NCBI GenBank assembly: GCA_027487245.1
Contig: JAIYDY010000129.1
Coordinates: 1 to 34,286 of the forward strand
DNA from: Hyphomicrobiales bacterium
GTDB taxonomy: Bacteria > Pseudomonadota > Alphaproteobacteria > Rhizobiales > Beijerinckiaceae
DNA: 34,286 bases
Direction: 5' to 3'
In this document: positions 6,725 to 14,638 of the stretch, piece after piece
Layout: every line of letters starts with the position of its first letter
Position numbering within the stretch: the first letter of the stretch is position 1
Translations under genes and position numbers: made by a program
The notes under the pieces: generated by a model
What the model was told of the DNA's origin: nothing
Seen by the model: the letters and a program-made list of their open reading frames with translations, nothing else
Databases searched by the model: none

Positions 6725-7363
6725 ATGTCCCTGTCCGATTTTCACGAAGTGCGCTTTCCGCTCGACATCTCGCGCGGAGCGCGGGGCGGGCCGACGCGCC
6801 GCACCGACATCGTCACGCTGGCCTCGGGCCGAGAGCATCGCAATGCCCGCTGGGCCCATTCCCGCCGCACCTTTGATGCGGGCTATGGCGTCAAGACGCT
6901 GGCCGGATTGTCCGCCGTCGTCGCCTTCTTCGAGGAGCGACGGGGCCGGCTGATCGGCTTTCGCTGGCGCGATCCGCTGGACTGGACCAGTGCACCGGCC
7001 AGCGGCGAGCCCACGCCACTCGACCAGGTGCTTGGCACGGGCGATGGCGCTCGCACCGGTTTTGCGCTCGTCAAGCGCTATGGCGGCCCCGATGCGCCCT
7101 ATGAGCGCCCGATCGCAAAACCGGTAGCCGGATCGGTGCGCATCGCCGTGGCCGGGAGCGAACTGGCTTCCTCCGCCTTCACGGTCGATACCACCACCGG
7201 CATGGTCACGCTGGCAGCCGCCCCTGCCATCGGCGACACGGTCACGGCAGGCTTTGCCTTCGACGTGCCGGTGCGCTTCGACAGCGATGAACTCGATGTC
7301 GAACTGAGCGCGTTCGAGGCGGGCGAAATCCCGCGAATCCCCCTCATCGAACTGGCGATGTGA
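6725..7363 (+). CDS. Distal tail protein, DUF2460 family, GTA gp12 equivalent
   Basis: A 212-residue protein of the DUF2460 (TIGR02217-type) family that forms the distal end of the GTA tail. The N-terminus FHEVRFPLDISRGARGGPTRRTDIVTLASG and the following REHRNARWAHSRRTFDAGYGVK are textbook for the family, as is the C-terminal FDVPVRFDSDELDVELSAFEAG. AGGAG precedes the ATG by 6 bases. It lies 20 bases after the tape measure and 3 bases before the hub gene. Confidence 0.94.
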   Translation: MSLSDFHEVRFPLDISRGARGGPTRRTDIVTLASGREHRNARWAHSRRTFDAGYGVKTLAGLSAVVAFFEERRGRLIGFRWRDPLDWTSAPASGEPTPLDQVLGTGDGARTGFALVKRYGGPDAPYERPIAKPVAGSVRIAVAGSELASSAFTVDTTTGMVTLAAAPAIGDTVTAGFAFDVPVRFDSDELDVELSAFEAGEIPRIPLIELAM

Positions 7364-7366
7364 CCC

Positions 7367-8251
7367 ATGAAAACCCTGCATCCCGGCCTTGCCGCGCACC
7401 TTGCCGGCGGGGTGACCACGCTTGCCCGCTGCTGGCGCCTGACCCGTCGCGATGGCGCCGTGATGGGCTTCACCGACCATGACGGTGACCTGGCCTTCGA
7501 TACCGTCGTGCATCGCGCCCGCTCCGGGCTCGAACCCAGCGAGGCCGAGGCCGAACTGGGCTTTGCAGTCGCCAGCCTCGATGTGGCCGGCGTGCTGCAT
7601 TCAGCGGGCCTCACCGAGGCGGACATCGCGCGCGGGCTCTATGACGGGGCCGAGGTCGAGATCTGGCTGGTCGACTGGAGCAATCCCGACAACCGCCAGC
7701 GGCTCGATGTCATGGTGATCGGCGAGATCACGCGCGGCGATGCCGGCTTCGTCGCCGAGTTGCGCAGCGCCGCCCACCGCTTCGACGAGGAGCGCGGGCG
7801 GCTGTTCACCGGCCGTTGCGGGGCCGATCTCGGCGATGCACGCTGCCGCTGGCCAGTGGTGCCGGTGCCGGCGGTCGTGTCGGCCAGCACCGGGCCGGCC
7901 CACCTCGTTGCCCTTGGCCTCGGTGCCCATGCCGATGGCTGGTTCACCGGCGGCAAACTGGCCTTCACGAGCGGGCCGAATGCCGGGCAGGCCGTGGAGA
8001 TCCGTCGCCATGCGCGCGATGGCGCGGCAGCCAGCTTCGAGCTGTGGCTGGACATGCCGCATCCGGTCGAGGTGGGCGACACGGTCCTGCTCACGCCCGG
8101 CTGCGACAAGAGCTTCGCCACCTGCCGCGAGACCTTCGGCAACGGCGTCAACTTCCAGGGTTTCCCGCACATGCCGGGCACCGACTACCTGTTGCAGGTG
8201 GTCGAGCCGGGTGCACCAAGGCGCTTCGACGGCGGGAGCCTGTTCCGATGA
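7367..8251 (+). CDS. Tail hub protein, DUF2163 family, GTA gp13 equivalent
   Basis: A 294-residue member of the DUF2163/BR0599 family, the tail hub of GTAs. Conserved elements include WRLTRRDGAVMGFTDHDGDL at 23-42 and RGLYDGAEVEIWLVDW at 89-104. Four cysteines (151, 160, 246, 253) sit in GRCGADLGDARC and PGCDKSFATC. In the R. capsulatus particle the corresponding protein is known to hold an iron-sulfur cluster with four cysteines, so cluster binding is inferred here. Its stop overlaps the next ATG (ATGA). Confidence 0.94.
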   Translation: MKTLHPGLAAHLAGGVTTLARCWRLTRRDGAVMGFTDHDGDLAFDTVVHRARSGLEPSEAEAELGFAVASLDVAGVLHSAGLTEADIARGLYDGAEVEIWLVDWSNPDNRQRLDVMVIGEITRGDAGFVAELRSAAHRFDEERGRLFTGRCGADLGDARCRWPVVPVPAVVSASTGPAHLVALGLGAHADGWFTGGKLAFTSGPNAGQAVEIRRHARDGAAASFELWLDMPHPVEVGDTVLLTPGCDKSFATCRETFGNGVNFQGFPHMPGTDYLLQVVEPGAPRRFDGGSLFR

Positions 8252-8697
8252 GTGCGGGCCGCGATGTGGTCGATGTCGCCCGCACCTGGATCGGCACGCC
8301 CTACCAGCATCAGGCCTCGCTGAAGGGCGTGGGCTGCGATTGCCTCGGCCTGCTGCGCGGCATCTGGCGCGAGTTGCTTGGGCCGGAACCGGAGGCCGCG
8401 CCGCCCTATGCGCCGGACTGGGCCGAAAGCCTCGACCGCGCCTCCCAGGGCTCAGAGCCGCTTGCCGAGGCCGCGATGCGCCATCTCGTGCCGGTCGATA
8501 TCGCCACCATTCAGCCCGGCGACGTGCTGCTGTTCCGCTGGCGAAGCCACCTGCCTGCCAAGCATCTCGCCATCCTCAGCGCACCGGCCCTGATGATCCA
8601 CGCCCATGACGGGGCCTCGGTCTGCGAAGTCGCGTTCAGCCCCTGGTGGCAACGCCACCTTGCCGCCGCCTTCCGCTTTCCGGAGAACCGCCCATGA
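8248..8697 (+). CDS. NlpC/P60 family peptidase of the tail tip, GTA gp14 equivalent
   Basis: A 149-residue cell-wall peptidase that in GTAs is built into the tail tip and probably cuts peptidoglycan during DNA delivery. The motif GVGCDCLGLLRG places the catalytic Cys at residue 32, with His106 in PAKHLAIL and a possible third polar residue, His118, in MIHAHD. PGDVLLFRW is the family's central strand. The ATG at 8248 overlaps the hub stop, and its own stop overlaps the host-specificity ATG (ATGA), so the three genes are likely coupled in translation. Confidence 0.93.
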   Translation: MSAGRDVVDVARTWIGTPYQHQASLKGVGCDCLGLLRGIWRELLGPEPEAAPPYAPDWAESLDRASQGSEPLAEAAMRHLVPVDIATIQPGDVLLFRWRSHLPAKHLAILSAPALMIHAHDGASVCEVAFSPWWQRHLAAAFRFPENRP

Positions 8698-11600
8698 CCA
8701 CCATCGTCCTGCAGGCCGCAGGCACTGCCATCGGCTCGTTCTTCGGCGGCCCGCTGGGGGCGATGGCCGGGCGCGCGCTGGGGGCGGTCGCGGGCGGCTA
8801 CATCGACGGGCAGTTGTTCGGCGAGAAGCAGAAGGCCCGCACCATCGAAGGGCCGCGCCTGCGCGAGATGGACGGGCTGGCCTCGCAGGAGGGCGCGCCG
8901 ATTCCCAGGGCCTATGGCCGGGTCCGCATCGGCGGGCAGTTGATCTGGGCGACCCGTTTCGAGGAGCGGACCACCACTACCATCCGGAAAGCGGCGGCGT
9001 CAGGCGGCAAGGGCGCGCCGTCGCGCCCCGCCGGCGTCGAGGAGCGCAGCTACAGCTACTCCGTCAACCTCGCCATCGGCCTGTGCGACGGGCCGATCGC
9101 GCTGGTGCGCCGGATCTGGGCCGATGGCCGCGAGGTCGACCTGACCCGCGTCACCATGCGGGTCTACACCGGCGATCAGGCGCAGCAGCCCGATGCGCTG
9201 ATCATTGCCAAGGAAGGGGCAGGGCAGGCCCCGGCCTATCGCGGCACGGCCTACGTGGTGTTCGAGCGCTTCCCGCTCGGCAGCTATGGCAACCGCGTGC
9301 CGCAGTTCAGCTTCGAGGTGGTGCGGGCCTTGCCCGGGCTTGGTGCCCAAGTGCGTTCTGTCAATCTCGTGCCCGGCTCGTCCGAGTTCGCCTACGAGCC
9401 TGCCCGCGTCATGCGGCCCTTCGGCATCGGCAGTTCCGCCCCCGAGAACCGCCACCAGCTCCAGGCCGGCAGCGATGTCATCGCCTCGCTCGACCAGTTG
9501 CAGGCCCTGTGCCCCGGCCTTGCCAGCGTGCAGATTGTGGTGAGCTGGTTCGGCGATGACCTCCGGGCCGGCCAATGCACGGTGGCCCCGCGCGTCGACA
9601 GCGCCATCAAGGTCACCTCCGGAGCCACCTGGGGCGTGGCCGGCCTTGACCGCGCCAATGCCCGGCTGGTGACGCTGGTCGAGGGCCGGCCCGCCTATGG
9701 TGGCACGCCGAGCGATGCTGCCGTGCTGGCGCTGATCGCCGAGATCAAGCGGCGCGGGCTGAAAGTGGTGCTCTATCCGTTCCTGATGATGGATATCGGC
9801 CCGGCGAACAGCCTGCCTGATCCCGCCGGCGCGGCCTCCCAGCCGGCCTTTCCGTGGCGCGGGCGTATGACCTGCGATCTGGCACCCGGCCAGCCAGCCA
9901 GCGCCGACGGCACGGCGGCAGCGGCGGCGCAGGTTGCGGCCTTCGTCGGCACTGTCGGGCCGTCGGACCTGACACTGGCCGGCTCTGCGGTGGTCTGCGC
10001 CAAGCCTTCCGAGTGGAGCTTCCGGCGGCACATCCTGCACTATGCCCGCCTGGCCAGCGCAGCGGGCGGAGTCGATGGCTTCATCATCGGCTCGGAAATG
10101 GTCGGGCTGAGCCGGGTGCGCTCGGCCTCGGGCGTCTATCCGTTTGTCTCGGCCCTTCAGGCCATTGCCGATGATGCGCGCGCCATGCTCGGACCCTCCA
10201 CCCGCATCACCTACGCGGCGGACTGGACCGAGTATGGCGCGCATGTGCTGGATGGCGGCGACGAGGTGCGCTTTCCCCTCGATCCGCTCTGGGCCTCGCC
10301 CGCGATCAGCGCGATCGGCATCGACTACTACCCGCCGGTCAGTGACTGGCGCGACGGCGTCGATCATGCCGATGCGGCCACGGCCCGATCCGCCCATGAT
10401 CTCGCCTACCTCGCGGGGCGCCAGCAGGCCGGCGAGGCGTTCGACTGGTTCTATGCCAGCCCTGCGGCACGCGCCTCGCAGACCCGCAGCGCCATCACCG
10501 ATGGAGCCTACGGCAAGCCGTGGATCTACCGGCCCAAGGATCTGGCCAGCTGGTGGGCCAATGCCCATGTCGAGCGCGTCGGCGGTATCGAGTTGCCCGC
10601 TCCCACCGCCTGGCAGCCCGGCTCGAAGCCGCTCTGGCTCACCGAGATCGGCTGCCCTGCCGTCGACAAGGGCCCCAATGCCCCCAACGTGTTCCCCGAT
10701 GCCAAGTCCTCGGATGGCGCGCACCCCTTCTTCTCCGACGGGACTCGCGATGATCTGGCCCTGCTCAGGGCGGCGGAGGCGCAGATCGGCGTGCTCGACC
10801 CAGCCTCGGCGCTGTTTCGCTCCACGGCCAATCCCGTGATGGGAAGCGGGCCGCAGCGCATGATCGATCCGGCCGACATCGCCATCTGGGCCTGGGATGC
10901 GCGGCCGTTTCCCGCCTTTCCGATGCTGGAGAACGTCTGGAGCGATGGCGAGAACTGGCACACGGGCCATTGGCTGAACGGTCGTCTCGAAGCTGCTCCG
11001 CTCGATGCCCTCGTGGCGGCCATCCTCGCCGACTACGAGATCGCGCCCGCAGCCCGCCTCGAGATCGATCACGTCGTCGAGGGCTACGTCATCGACCGGC
11101 CCATGTCGGCGCGCGAGGCGCTGGAGCCGCTGACCCGCCTTTTCGGCCTCGATGCTGGCTTCGATCAGGGCCGCCTGACCTTGCGCGGGCGATCCAGCCG
11201 CCCGCCGCACCTGATCCGCCCCGACGATCTGGTGCCCGATGCCAGGCTCAAGCCCTTCAGCCTGCGCCGGGCGCAGGAAACCGAACTGCCGCGCGAACTC
11301 AGGATCGGCTTCATCGACGGGGCCTCGGACTATCTCGGCGCAACCAGCCGGTCGCGCCGTCTGGCAGGCGCAGCGCGGGGCGAGGTCTTGCTCGAAGCGC
11401 CGCTTGTGGCAAGTCGGGCGCAGATCGATCGCCTCGCCGACATGCGGCTGAAGGATGCCTGGATCGGGCGCGAGACACTGACCCTGCAGCTCTCGCCGCG
11501 CCAGATCGTACTCGAACCCGGTGACACGATCAGCTTTTCCGTGGATGGCCGGCCGCGCCTGTTCCGCGTCACCGAGGTGGCCGATGCCCAGGCCCGGCGG

Positions 11601-12623
11601 CTGACCGCCGTGAGCACCGAGCGGGCTCCGGCCGCACCGGTCGCCATCGCTGTCAGGCCGCGTCCTCCCGCGGCGCCTGCGCTGGCGGGGGTGCCATTCG
11701 CCGTGGCGCTCGAACTGCCCGGCGTGCGCGGCAGCCAGCCTGTTCTGCAACACCTCGCGGTCCATGCGGGCCCCTGGCCGGGAGTGCTCGATGTGCTGCG
11801 CAGCGCTGGCGGCGCGCGCTTCGAGGCCGTCACCTCGGTGCGCCAGCCCGCGCTGGTCGGGCGTCTGCTCGGCGATCTGGAACCCGGCCCGCTCTGGCGC
11901 TGGGATCAGCGCAATGCGGTCGAGATCACGGTCGAGGGCGGCGACCTGCAAAGTGTCGGTGACCTCGCGGCGCTGGATGGTGCCAACACCTTCGCGATCG
12001 AAGGCCCCGACGGCCAATGGGAACTGCTGAGCGCGGCCCGCATCGACCTCATCGGCCGACGCACCTACCGCCTCTCGCGACTGCTGCGCGGGCTGGCAGG
12101 GTCGGAGCCGGCCGCCGGGAGGCCCGCTCCGGCTGGCGCGCTGGTGGTCGGCGTCGACGAGGCGCTGGTGCCGCTGACCACGGCGCTCTCCGATCTCGGG
12201 CGCGAACTGACCTACCGCGTGGTGCCGTCGGGTCTCGATGCTGCCGATCCCTCGGTGCTGGAGATTGTCACGGCGGCCCGGGGCCTCGCGCTGAAGCCGC
12301 TGGCCCCGGTGCACCTGCGCGCCCGGCGTGGTGCGGGCGGCATCACCCTTGGCTGGACGCGCCGCAGCCGCATCGATGGTGACAACTGGGAACTGGCCGA
12401 TCCGCCGCTCGGTGAGGCCTTCGAACGCTACCAGGTCGAGATCTTCGACGGAGCGTCGCGCAAGCGCAGCCTCGTCACCGGCGAGCCGGCCTGGCTCTAT
12501 GGCACCGCCGAGGAACTCGCCGATTTCGGCAGCGCCCGCAGCACGCTCGATGTCGCCATCGCGCAGAGCAGCGAGACCGCCGGCCCCGGTTTCGTCCGGC
12601 GCGGGATCGTGCGTGTCCGCTGA
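8694..12623 (+). CDS. GTA host-specificity / tail tip protein with TIM-barrel-like domain, gp15 equivalent
   Basis: A 1309-residue protein, the usual size for this family. The N-terminus has a glycine-rich hydrophobic stretch (AIGSFFGGPLGAMAGRALGAVAGGYIDG). A TIM-barrel-like domain (GTA_TIM type) spans roughly residues 310-700, including IKRRGLKVVLYPFLMMDI and WLTEIGCPAVDKGPNAPNVF. A Phage-tail_3-type domain follows at about 770-940, and a beta-rich C-terminal part ends the protein. It is expected at the tail tip in receptor contact or wall penetration. I chose the ATG at 8694: GGAG is 8 bases upstream and it overlaps the peptidase stop. An in-frame start at 8646 would add 16 residues inside the previous gene. 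Confidence 0.95.
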   Translation: MTTIVLQAAGTAIGSFFGGPLGAMAGRALGAVAGGYIDGQLFGEKQKARTIEGPRLREMDGLASQEGAPIPRAYGRVRIGGQLIWATRFEERTTTTIRKAAASGGKGAPSRPAGVEERSYSYSVNLAIGLCDGPIALVRRIWADGREVDLTRVTMRVYTGDQAQQPDALIIAKEGAGQAPAYRGTAYVVFERFPLGSYGNRVPQFSFEVVRALPGLGAQVRSVNLVPGSSEFAYEPARVMRPFGIGSSAPENRHQLQAGSDVIASLDQLQALCPGLASVQIVVSWFGDDLRAGQCTVAPRVDSAIKVTSGATWGVAGLDRANARLVTLVEGRPAYGGTPSDAAVLALIAEIKRRGLKVVLYPFLMMDIGPANSLPDPAGAASQPAFPWRGRMTCDLAPGQPASADGTAAAAAQVAAFVGTVGPSDLTLAGSAVVCAKPSEWSFRRHILHYARLASAAGGVDGFIIGSEMVGLSRVRSASGVYPFVSALQAIADDARAMLGPSTRITYAADWTEYGAHVLDGGDEVRFPLDPLWASPAISAIGIDYYPPVSDWRDGVDHADAATARSAHDLAYLAGRQQAGEAFDWFYASPAARASQTRSAITDGAYGKPWIYRPKDLASWWANAHVERVGGIELPAPTAWQPGSKPLWLTEIGCPAVDKGPNAPNVFPDAKSSDGAHPFFSDGTRDDLALLRAAEAQIGVLDPASALFRSTANPVMGSGPQRMIDPADIAIWAWDARPFPAFPMLENVWSDGENWHTGHWLNGRLEAAPLDALVAAILADYEIAPAARLEIDHVVEGYVIDRPMSAREALEPLTRLFGLDAGFDQGRLTLRGRSSRPPHLIRPDDLVPDARLKPFSLRRAQETELPRELRIGFIDGASDYLGATSRSRRLAGAARGEVLLEAPLVASRAQIDRLADMRLKDAWIGRETLTLQLSPRQIVLEPGDTISFSVDGRPRLFRVTEVADAQARRLTAVSTERAPAAPVAIAVRPRPPAAPALAGVPFAVALELPGVRGSQPVLQHLAVHAGPWPGVLDVLRSAGGARFEAVTSVRQPALVGRLLGDLEPGPLWRWDQRNAVEITVEGGDLQSVGDLAALDGANTFAIEGPDGQWELLSAARIDLIGRRTYRLSRLLRGLAGSEPAAGRPAPAGALVVGVDEALVPLTTALSDLGRELTYRVVPSGLDAADPSVLEIVTAARGLALKPLAPVHLRARRGAGGITLGWTRRSRIDGDNWELADPPLGEAFERYQVEIFDGASRKRSLVTGEPAWLYGTAEELADFGSARSTLDVAIAQSSETAGPGFVRRGIVRVR

Positions 12624-12664
12624 GCCTTTTCGTCCGGCCCCATGCCCGAAACAGGAGCGCGCCC

Positions 12665-13432
12665 ATGGCCCGCGAGAACCTTGCTGCCGCGCTTGCGCTG
12701 ATCTTCCGCCATGAGGGCGGCTATGCCGATCATCCGCTTGATCCGGGCGGGGCCACCAACCGCGGCATCACCCGCGCCACGCTGTCGCGCCATCGTGGCC
12801 GGCCGGTCTCGAAGGCGGAGGTGCTGGCCCTGTCGGAGGCCGAGGCCGCGGCGATCTATCGGGCCAGTTACTGGAATGTCGTCCGCGCCGACGATCTTCC
12901 CTCCGGCATCGATCTCGTTGTCTTCGATGCCGCGGTCAATTCCGGGCCGGCGCGGGCCTTGCGCTGGTTGCAGGACAGCCTTGGTCTGCCCGCCACCGGC
13001 CTTGCCAATGCGGCCACGCTGGCTGCCGCGCACCGGGCCGACCCGCGCTCCGTGATCGAGGCCTTCAGCCGCCAGCGCCTGTCCTTCCTCAAGCGCCTGT
13101 CCATCTGGGCCAGCTTTGGGCGGGGCTGGAGTGCACGCGTGGCCGAGACCCGAAAAGCTGCCCTGGCACTGGCCGGGCCAGGCAGCCCCCCTTCAGGCCG
13201 CAACAAGGAGACCAAGCCCGTGACCGAACCCAAGTCCCTGTTCACGTCCCGCACCGTGTGGGCCAATTTCGTCGGCCTCGCCGCCGTGCTGCTCTCGATC
13301 TTCGGCTTCGACACCAGCACCATGGACATCCCGGGCGTGGCCGACGCCATTGCGCAGAGTGTGGCCGGCATCAGCTTCGTTGCCTCCACCGTCTTTCGCG
13401 TCATCGCCACCAGGCGGCTCGCCATGATGTGA
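12665..13432 (+). CDS. GH108 endolysin fused to a C-terminal holin-like membrane domain
   Basis: A 255-residue protein with two parts. Residues 1-110 are a glycoside hydrolase 108 muramidase: FRHEGGYADHPLDPGGATNRGIT holds the catalytic Glu17, and YWNVVRADDLPSGIDLVVFDAAVNSGP is typical. A peptidoglycan-binding-like helical segment follows to about 170. After a polar linker, residues 186-255 have two hydrophobic stretches (VWANFVGLAAVLLSIFGF and AIAQSVAGISFVASTVFRVIA) like small holins usually encoded separately. A GTG with a strong ribosome binding site lies at the junction (see the internal entry). It directly follows the host-specificity gene, suggesting a lysis module for particle release. 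A GC-rich hairpin follows the stop. Confidence 0.88.
   Translation: MARENLAAALALIFRHEGGYADHPLDPGGATNRGITRATLSRHRGRPVSKAEVLALSEAEAAAIYRASYWNVVRADDLPSGIDLVVFDAAVNSGPARALRWLQDSLGLPATGLANAATLAAAHRADPRSVIEAFSRQRLSFLKRLSIWASFGRGWSARVAETRKAALALAGPGSPPSGRNKETKPVTEPKSLFTSRTVWANFVGLAAVLLSIFGFDTSTMDIPGVADAIAQSVAGISFVASTVFRVIATRRLAMM
13220..13432 (+). CDS. Possible internal start giving a separate 70-residue holin
   Basis: In the same frame as the endolysin, a GTG at 13220 is preceded by AAGGAG at 13205-13210, 9 bases away. It would yield a 70-residue protein (MTEPKSLFTSRTVWANFVG onward) with two membrane segments and a basic end, the size and form of a stand-alone holin. No stop separates it from the endolysin frame. 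The sequence thus allows both a fusion protein and a free holin. Whether the internal start is used is an inference. Confidence 0.45.
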   Translation: MTEPKSLFTSRTVWANFVGLAAVLLSIFGFDTSTMDIPGVADAIAQSVAGISFVASTVFRVIATRRLAMM

Positions 13433-13440
13433 TGGCGCCA

Positions 13441-13468
13441 GGGCGTGCATCCGCCGCGTTGCACGCCC
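13441..13468 (+). terminator. GC-rich hairpin after the lysis gene (terminator candidate)
   Basis: A 9-bp perfect inverted repeat (GGGCGTGCA / TGCACGCCC) with a 10-base loop begins 8 bases after the endolysin stop. There is no T tract after it, so it is either a weak intrinsic terminator or a transcript-stabilising hairpin. It marks the right edge of the GTA cluster. Confidence 0.5.
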
Positions 13469-13528
13469 ACAATCACCCGCATGGCCATTCATCAGCAGTT
13501 CAGCGCACCGGGACTAGCCCATGTCATC

Positions 13529-13888
13529 ATGTTGATGCGTGCGCTTTCCGTTGTGGCCGTCCGGGGCCTGATGGCTGTCGGCTTGGCGGGCTGCCCGCTG
13601 GCGGCGCCGATTATGCTGGCGTCTCGTGCCCACGCCCAGAATGCCTGCCTGACCGGTGAGGAGTTGCGCGATGCGGTCGGGGCCGGCCATGCCGTACCTG
13701 CAGCCGTCGCCACCCGCGCCGCCCGTGGTGCCAGCGAAGGGGAGGTCGTGCGCGTGCGCCTGTGCAGGGAAGCGCAGGGCAAGGACGACCAGAAGCTGGT
13801 CTATCGTGTCACAATGCTCCACCGCGATGGGCGCGTCGGGCACGTGACGGTGGACGGCACTTCGGGCAAGATCGACGACGTGCGCTGA
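13529..13888 (+). CDS. Periplasmic PepSY-domain protein, possible FeuN-like regulator of the adjacent kinase
   Basis: A small exported protein. A signal peptide (MRALSVVAVRGLMAVGLAG..., cleavage near RAHA-Q) precedes a PepSY-like domain with two cysteines that ends in LVYRVTMLHRDGRVGHVTVDGTSGKIDDVR. Start uncertain: ATG 13529 or 13535 gives a compact signal peptide, while ATG 13481 and GTG 13445 are also open; none has a convincing ribosome binding site. The gene ends 55 bp before the response regulator. In Sinorhizobium a small periplasmic protein, FeuN, is encoded with FeuP and FeuQ and restrains the kinase. The same arrangement suggests a similar role here, by inference only. Confidence 0.72.
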   Translation: MLMRALSVVAVRGLMAVGLAGCPLAAPIMLASRAHAQNACLTGEELRDAVGAGHAVPAAVATRAARGASEGEVVRVRLCREAQGKDDQKLVYRVTMLHRDGRVGHVTVDGTSGKIDDVR

Positions 13889-13943
13889 GGCCCCACCGAT
13901 TCTGCCCTGACATCCCCCCACACCGCCTTTGGAGGAAAGCCCC

Positions 13944-14612
13944 GTGCGACTTCTCGTTGTCGAGGACGACAAGGATCTCAATCGCCAGATCGTCAGCGCC
14001 CTCGAACAGGCAGGCTATGCCGTGGACCGCGCCTTCGACGGCGAGGACGGCGGCTATCTCGGTGAAACCGAACCCTATGACGCGATCGTGCTGGACCTCG
14101 GCCTGCCCATGGTCGATGGCGTGACCGTGCTCCAGCAATGGCGGCGGGCCGGCAAGACCATCCCGGTGCTGATCCTGACTGCGCGCGACCGCTGGAGCGA
14201 CAAGGTCGCGGCCTTCGATGCCGGAGCCGACGATTATGTGGTCAAGCCCTTCCATGTCGAGGAATTGCTGGCGCGACTGCGTGCGCTCCTGCGCCGTGCC
14301 GCCGGCCATGCCACCAGCGAGATCGCCTGCGGGCCGGTCAGGGTCGACACCCGCGCCAGCCGCGTGCTGGTCGATGGCCAGCCGATCAAGCTGACCTCGC
14401 ACGAGTATCGCCTGCTCTCCTACCTGATGCACCACCAGGGCCGGGTCGTCTCTCGCGGGGAACTGGTCGAGCATCTCTATGATCAGGATTTCGACCGCGA
14501 CTCCAACACGATCGAGGTCTTCGTCGGCCGGCTCCGCAAGAAGCTCGGCGTCGAGGTCATCCAGACCATCCGCGGCCTCGGCTATGTCCTGGCCGTCCCC
14601 GGGACGCGCTGA
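13944..14612 (+). CDS. OmpR/PhoP-type response regulator, FeuP-like
   Basis: A 222-residue two-domain regulator. The receiver domain (1-118) has acidic residues EDD at 7-9, phosphoacceptor Asp51 in LDLGLP, Thr79 and Lys101 in VVKPFH. The winged-helix DNA-binding domain (about 127-220) contains LTSHEYRLLSYLMHHQGRVV and a C-terminal IQTIRGLGYVL wing. The sequence reads very like rhizobial FeuP, which with FeuQ controls cyclic glucan export and adaptation to low osmolarity. GTG 13944 is the likely start because GGAGGAAA stands 5 bases upstream; a TTG at 13929 lies within that region. The kinase gene follows after 26 bases. Confidence 0.92.
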   Translation: MRLLVVEDDKDLNRQIVSALEQAGYAVDRAFDGEDGGYLGETEPYDAIVLDLGLPMVDGVTVLQQWRRAGKTIPVLILTARDRWSDKVAAFDAGADDYVVKPFHVEELLARLRALLRRAAGHATSEIACGPVRVDTRASRVLVDGQPIKLTSHEYRLLSYLMHHQGRVVSRGELVEHLYDQDFDRDSNTIEVFVGRLRKKLGVEVIQTIRGLGYVLAVPGTR

Positions 14613-14638
14613 GCGCCCCCGACAACCGGAGTTCCGAG

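Noticed and set aside
9000..12314. A 1104-codon open frame on the minus strand opposite the host-specificity gene
   Set aside because: Its product is rich in His, Arg, Gly and Ala without any domain pattern, as expected of a shadow frame in high-GC DNA. The plus strand carries a clear GTA gp15.
1..13468. Ordinary temperate prophage instead of a GTA
   Set aside because: Gene order, the short tape measure and the DUF2460-DUF2163-NlpC-GTA_TIM series are GTA hallmarks. No integrase, repressor, replication gene or attachment site appears in the window, though the region left of base 1 cannot be seen.
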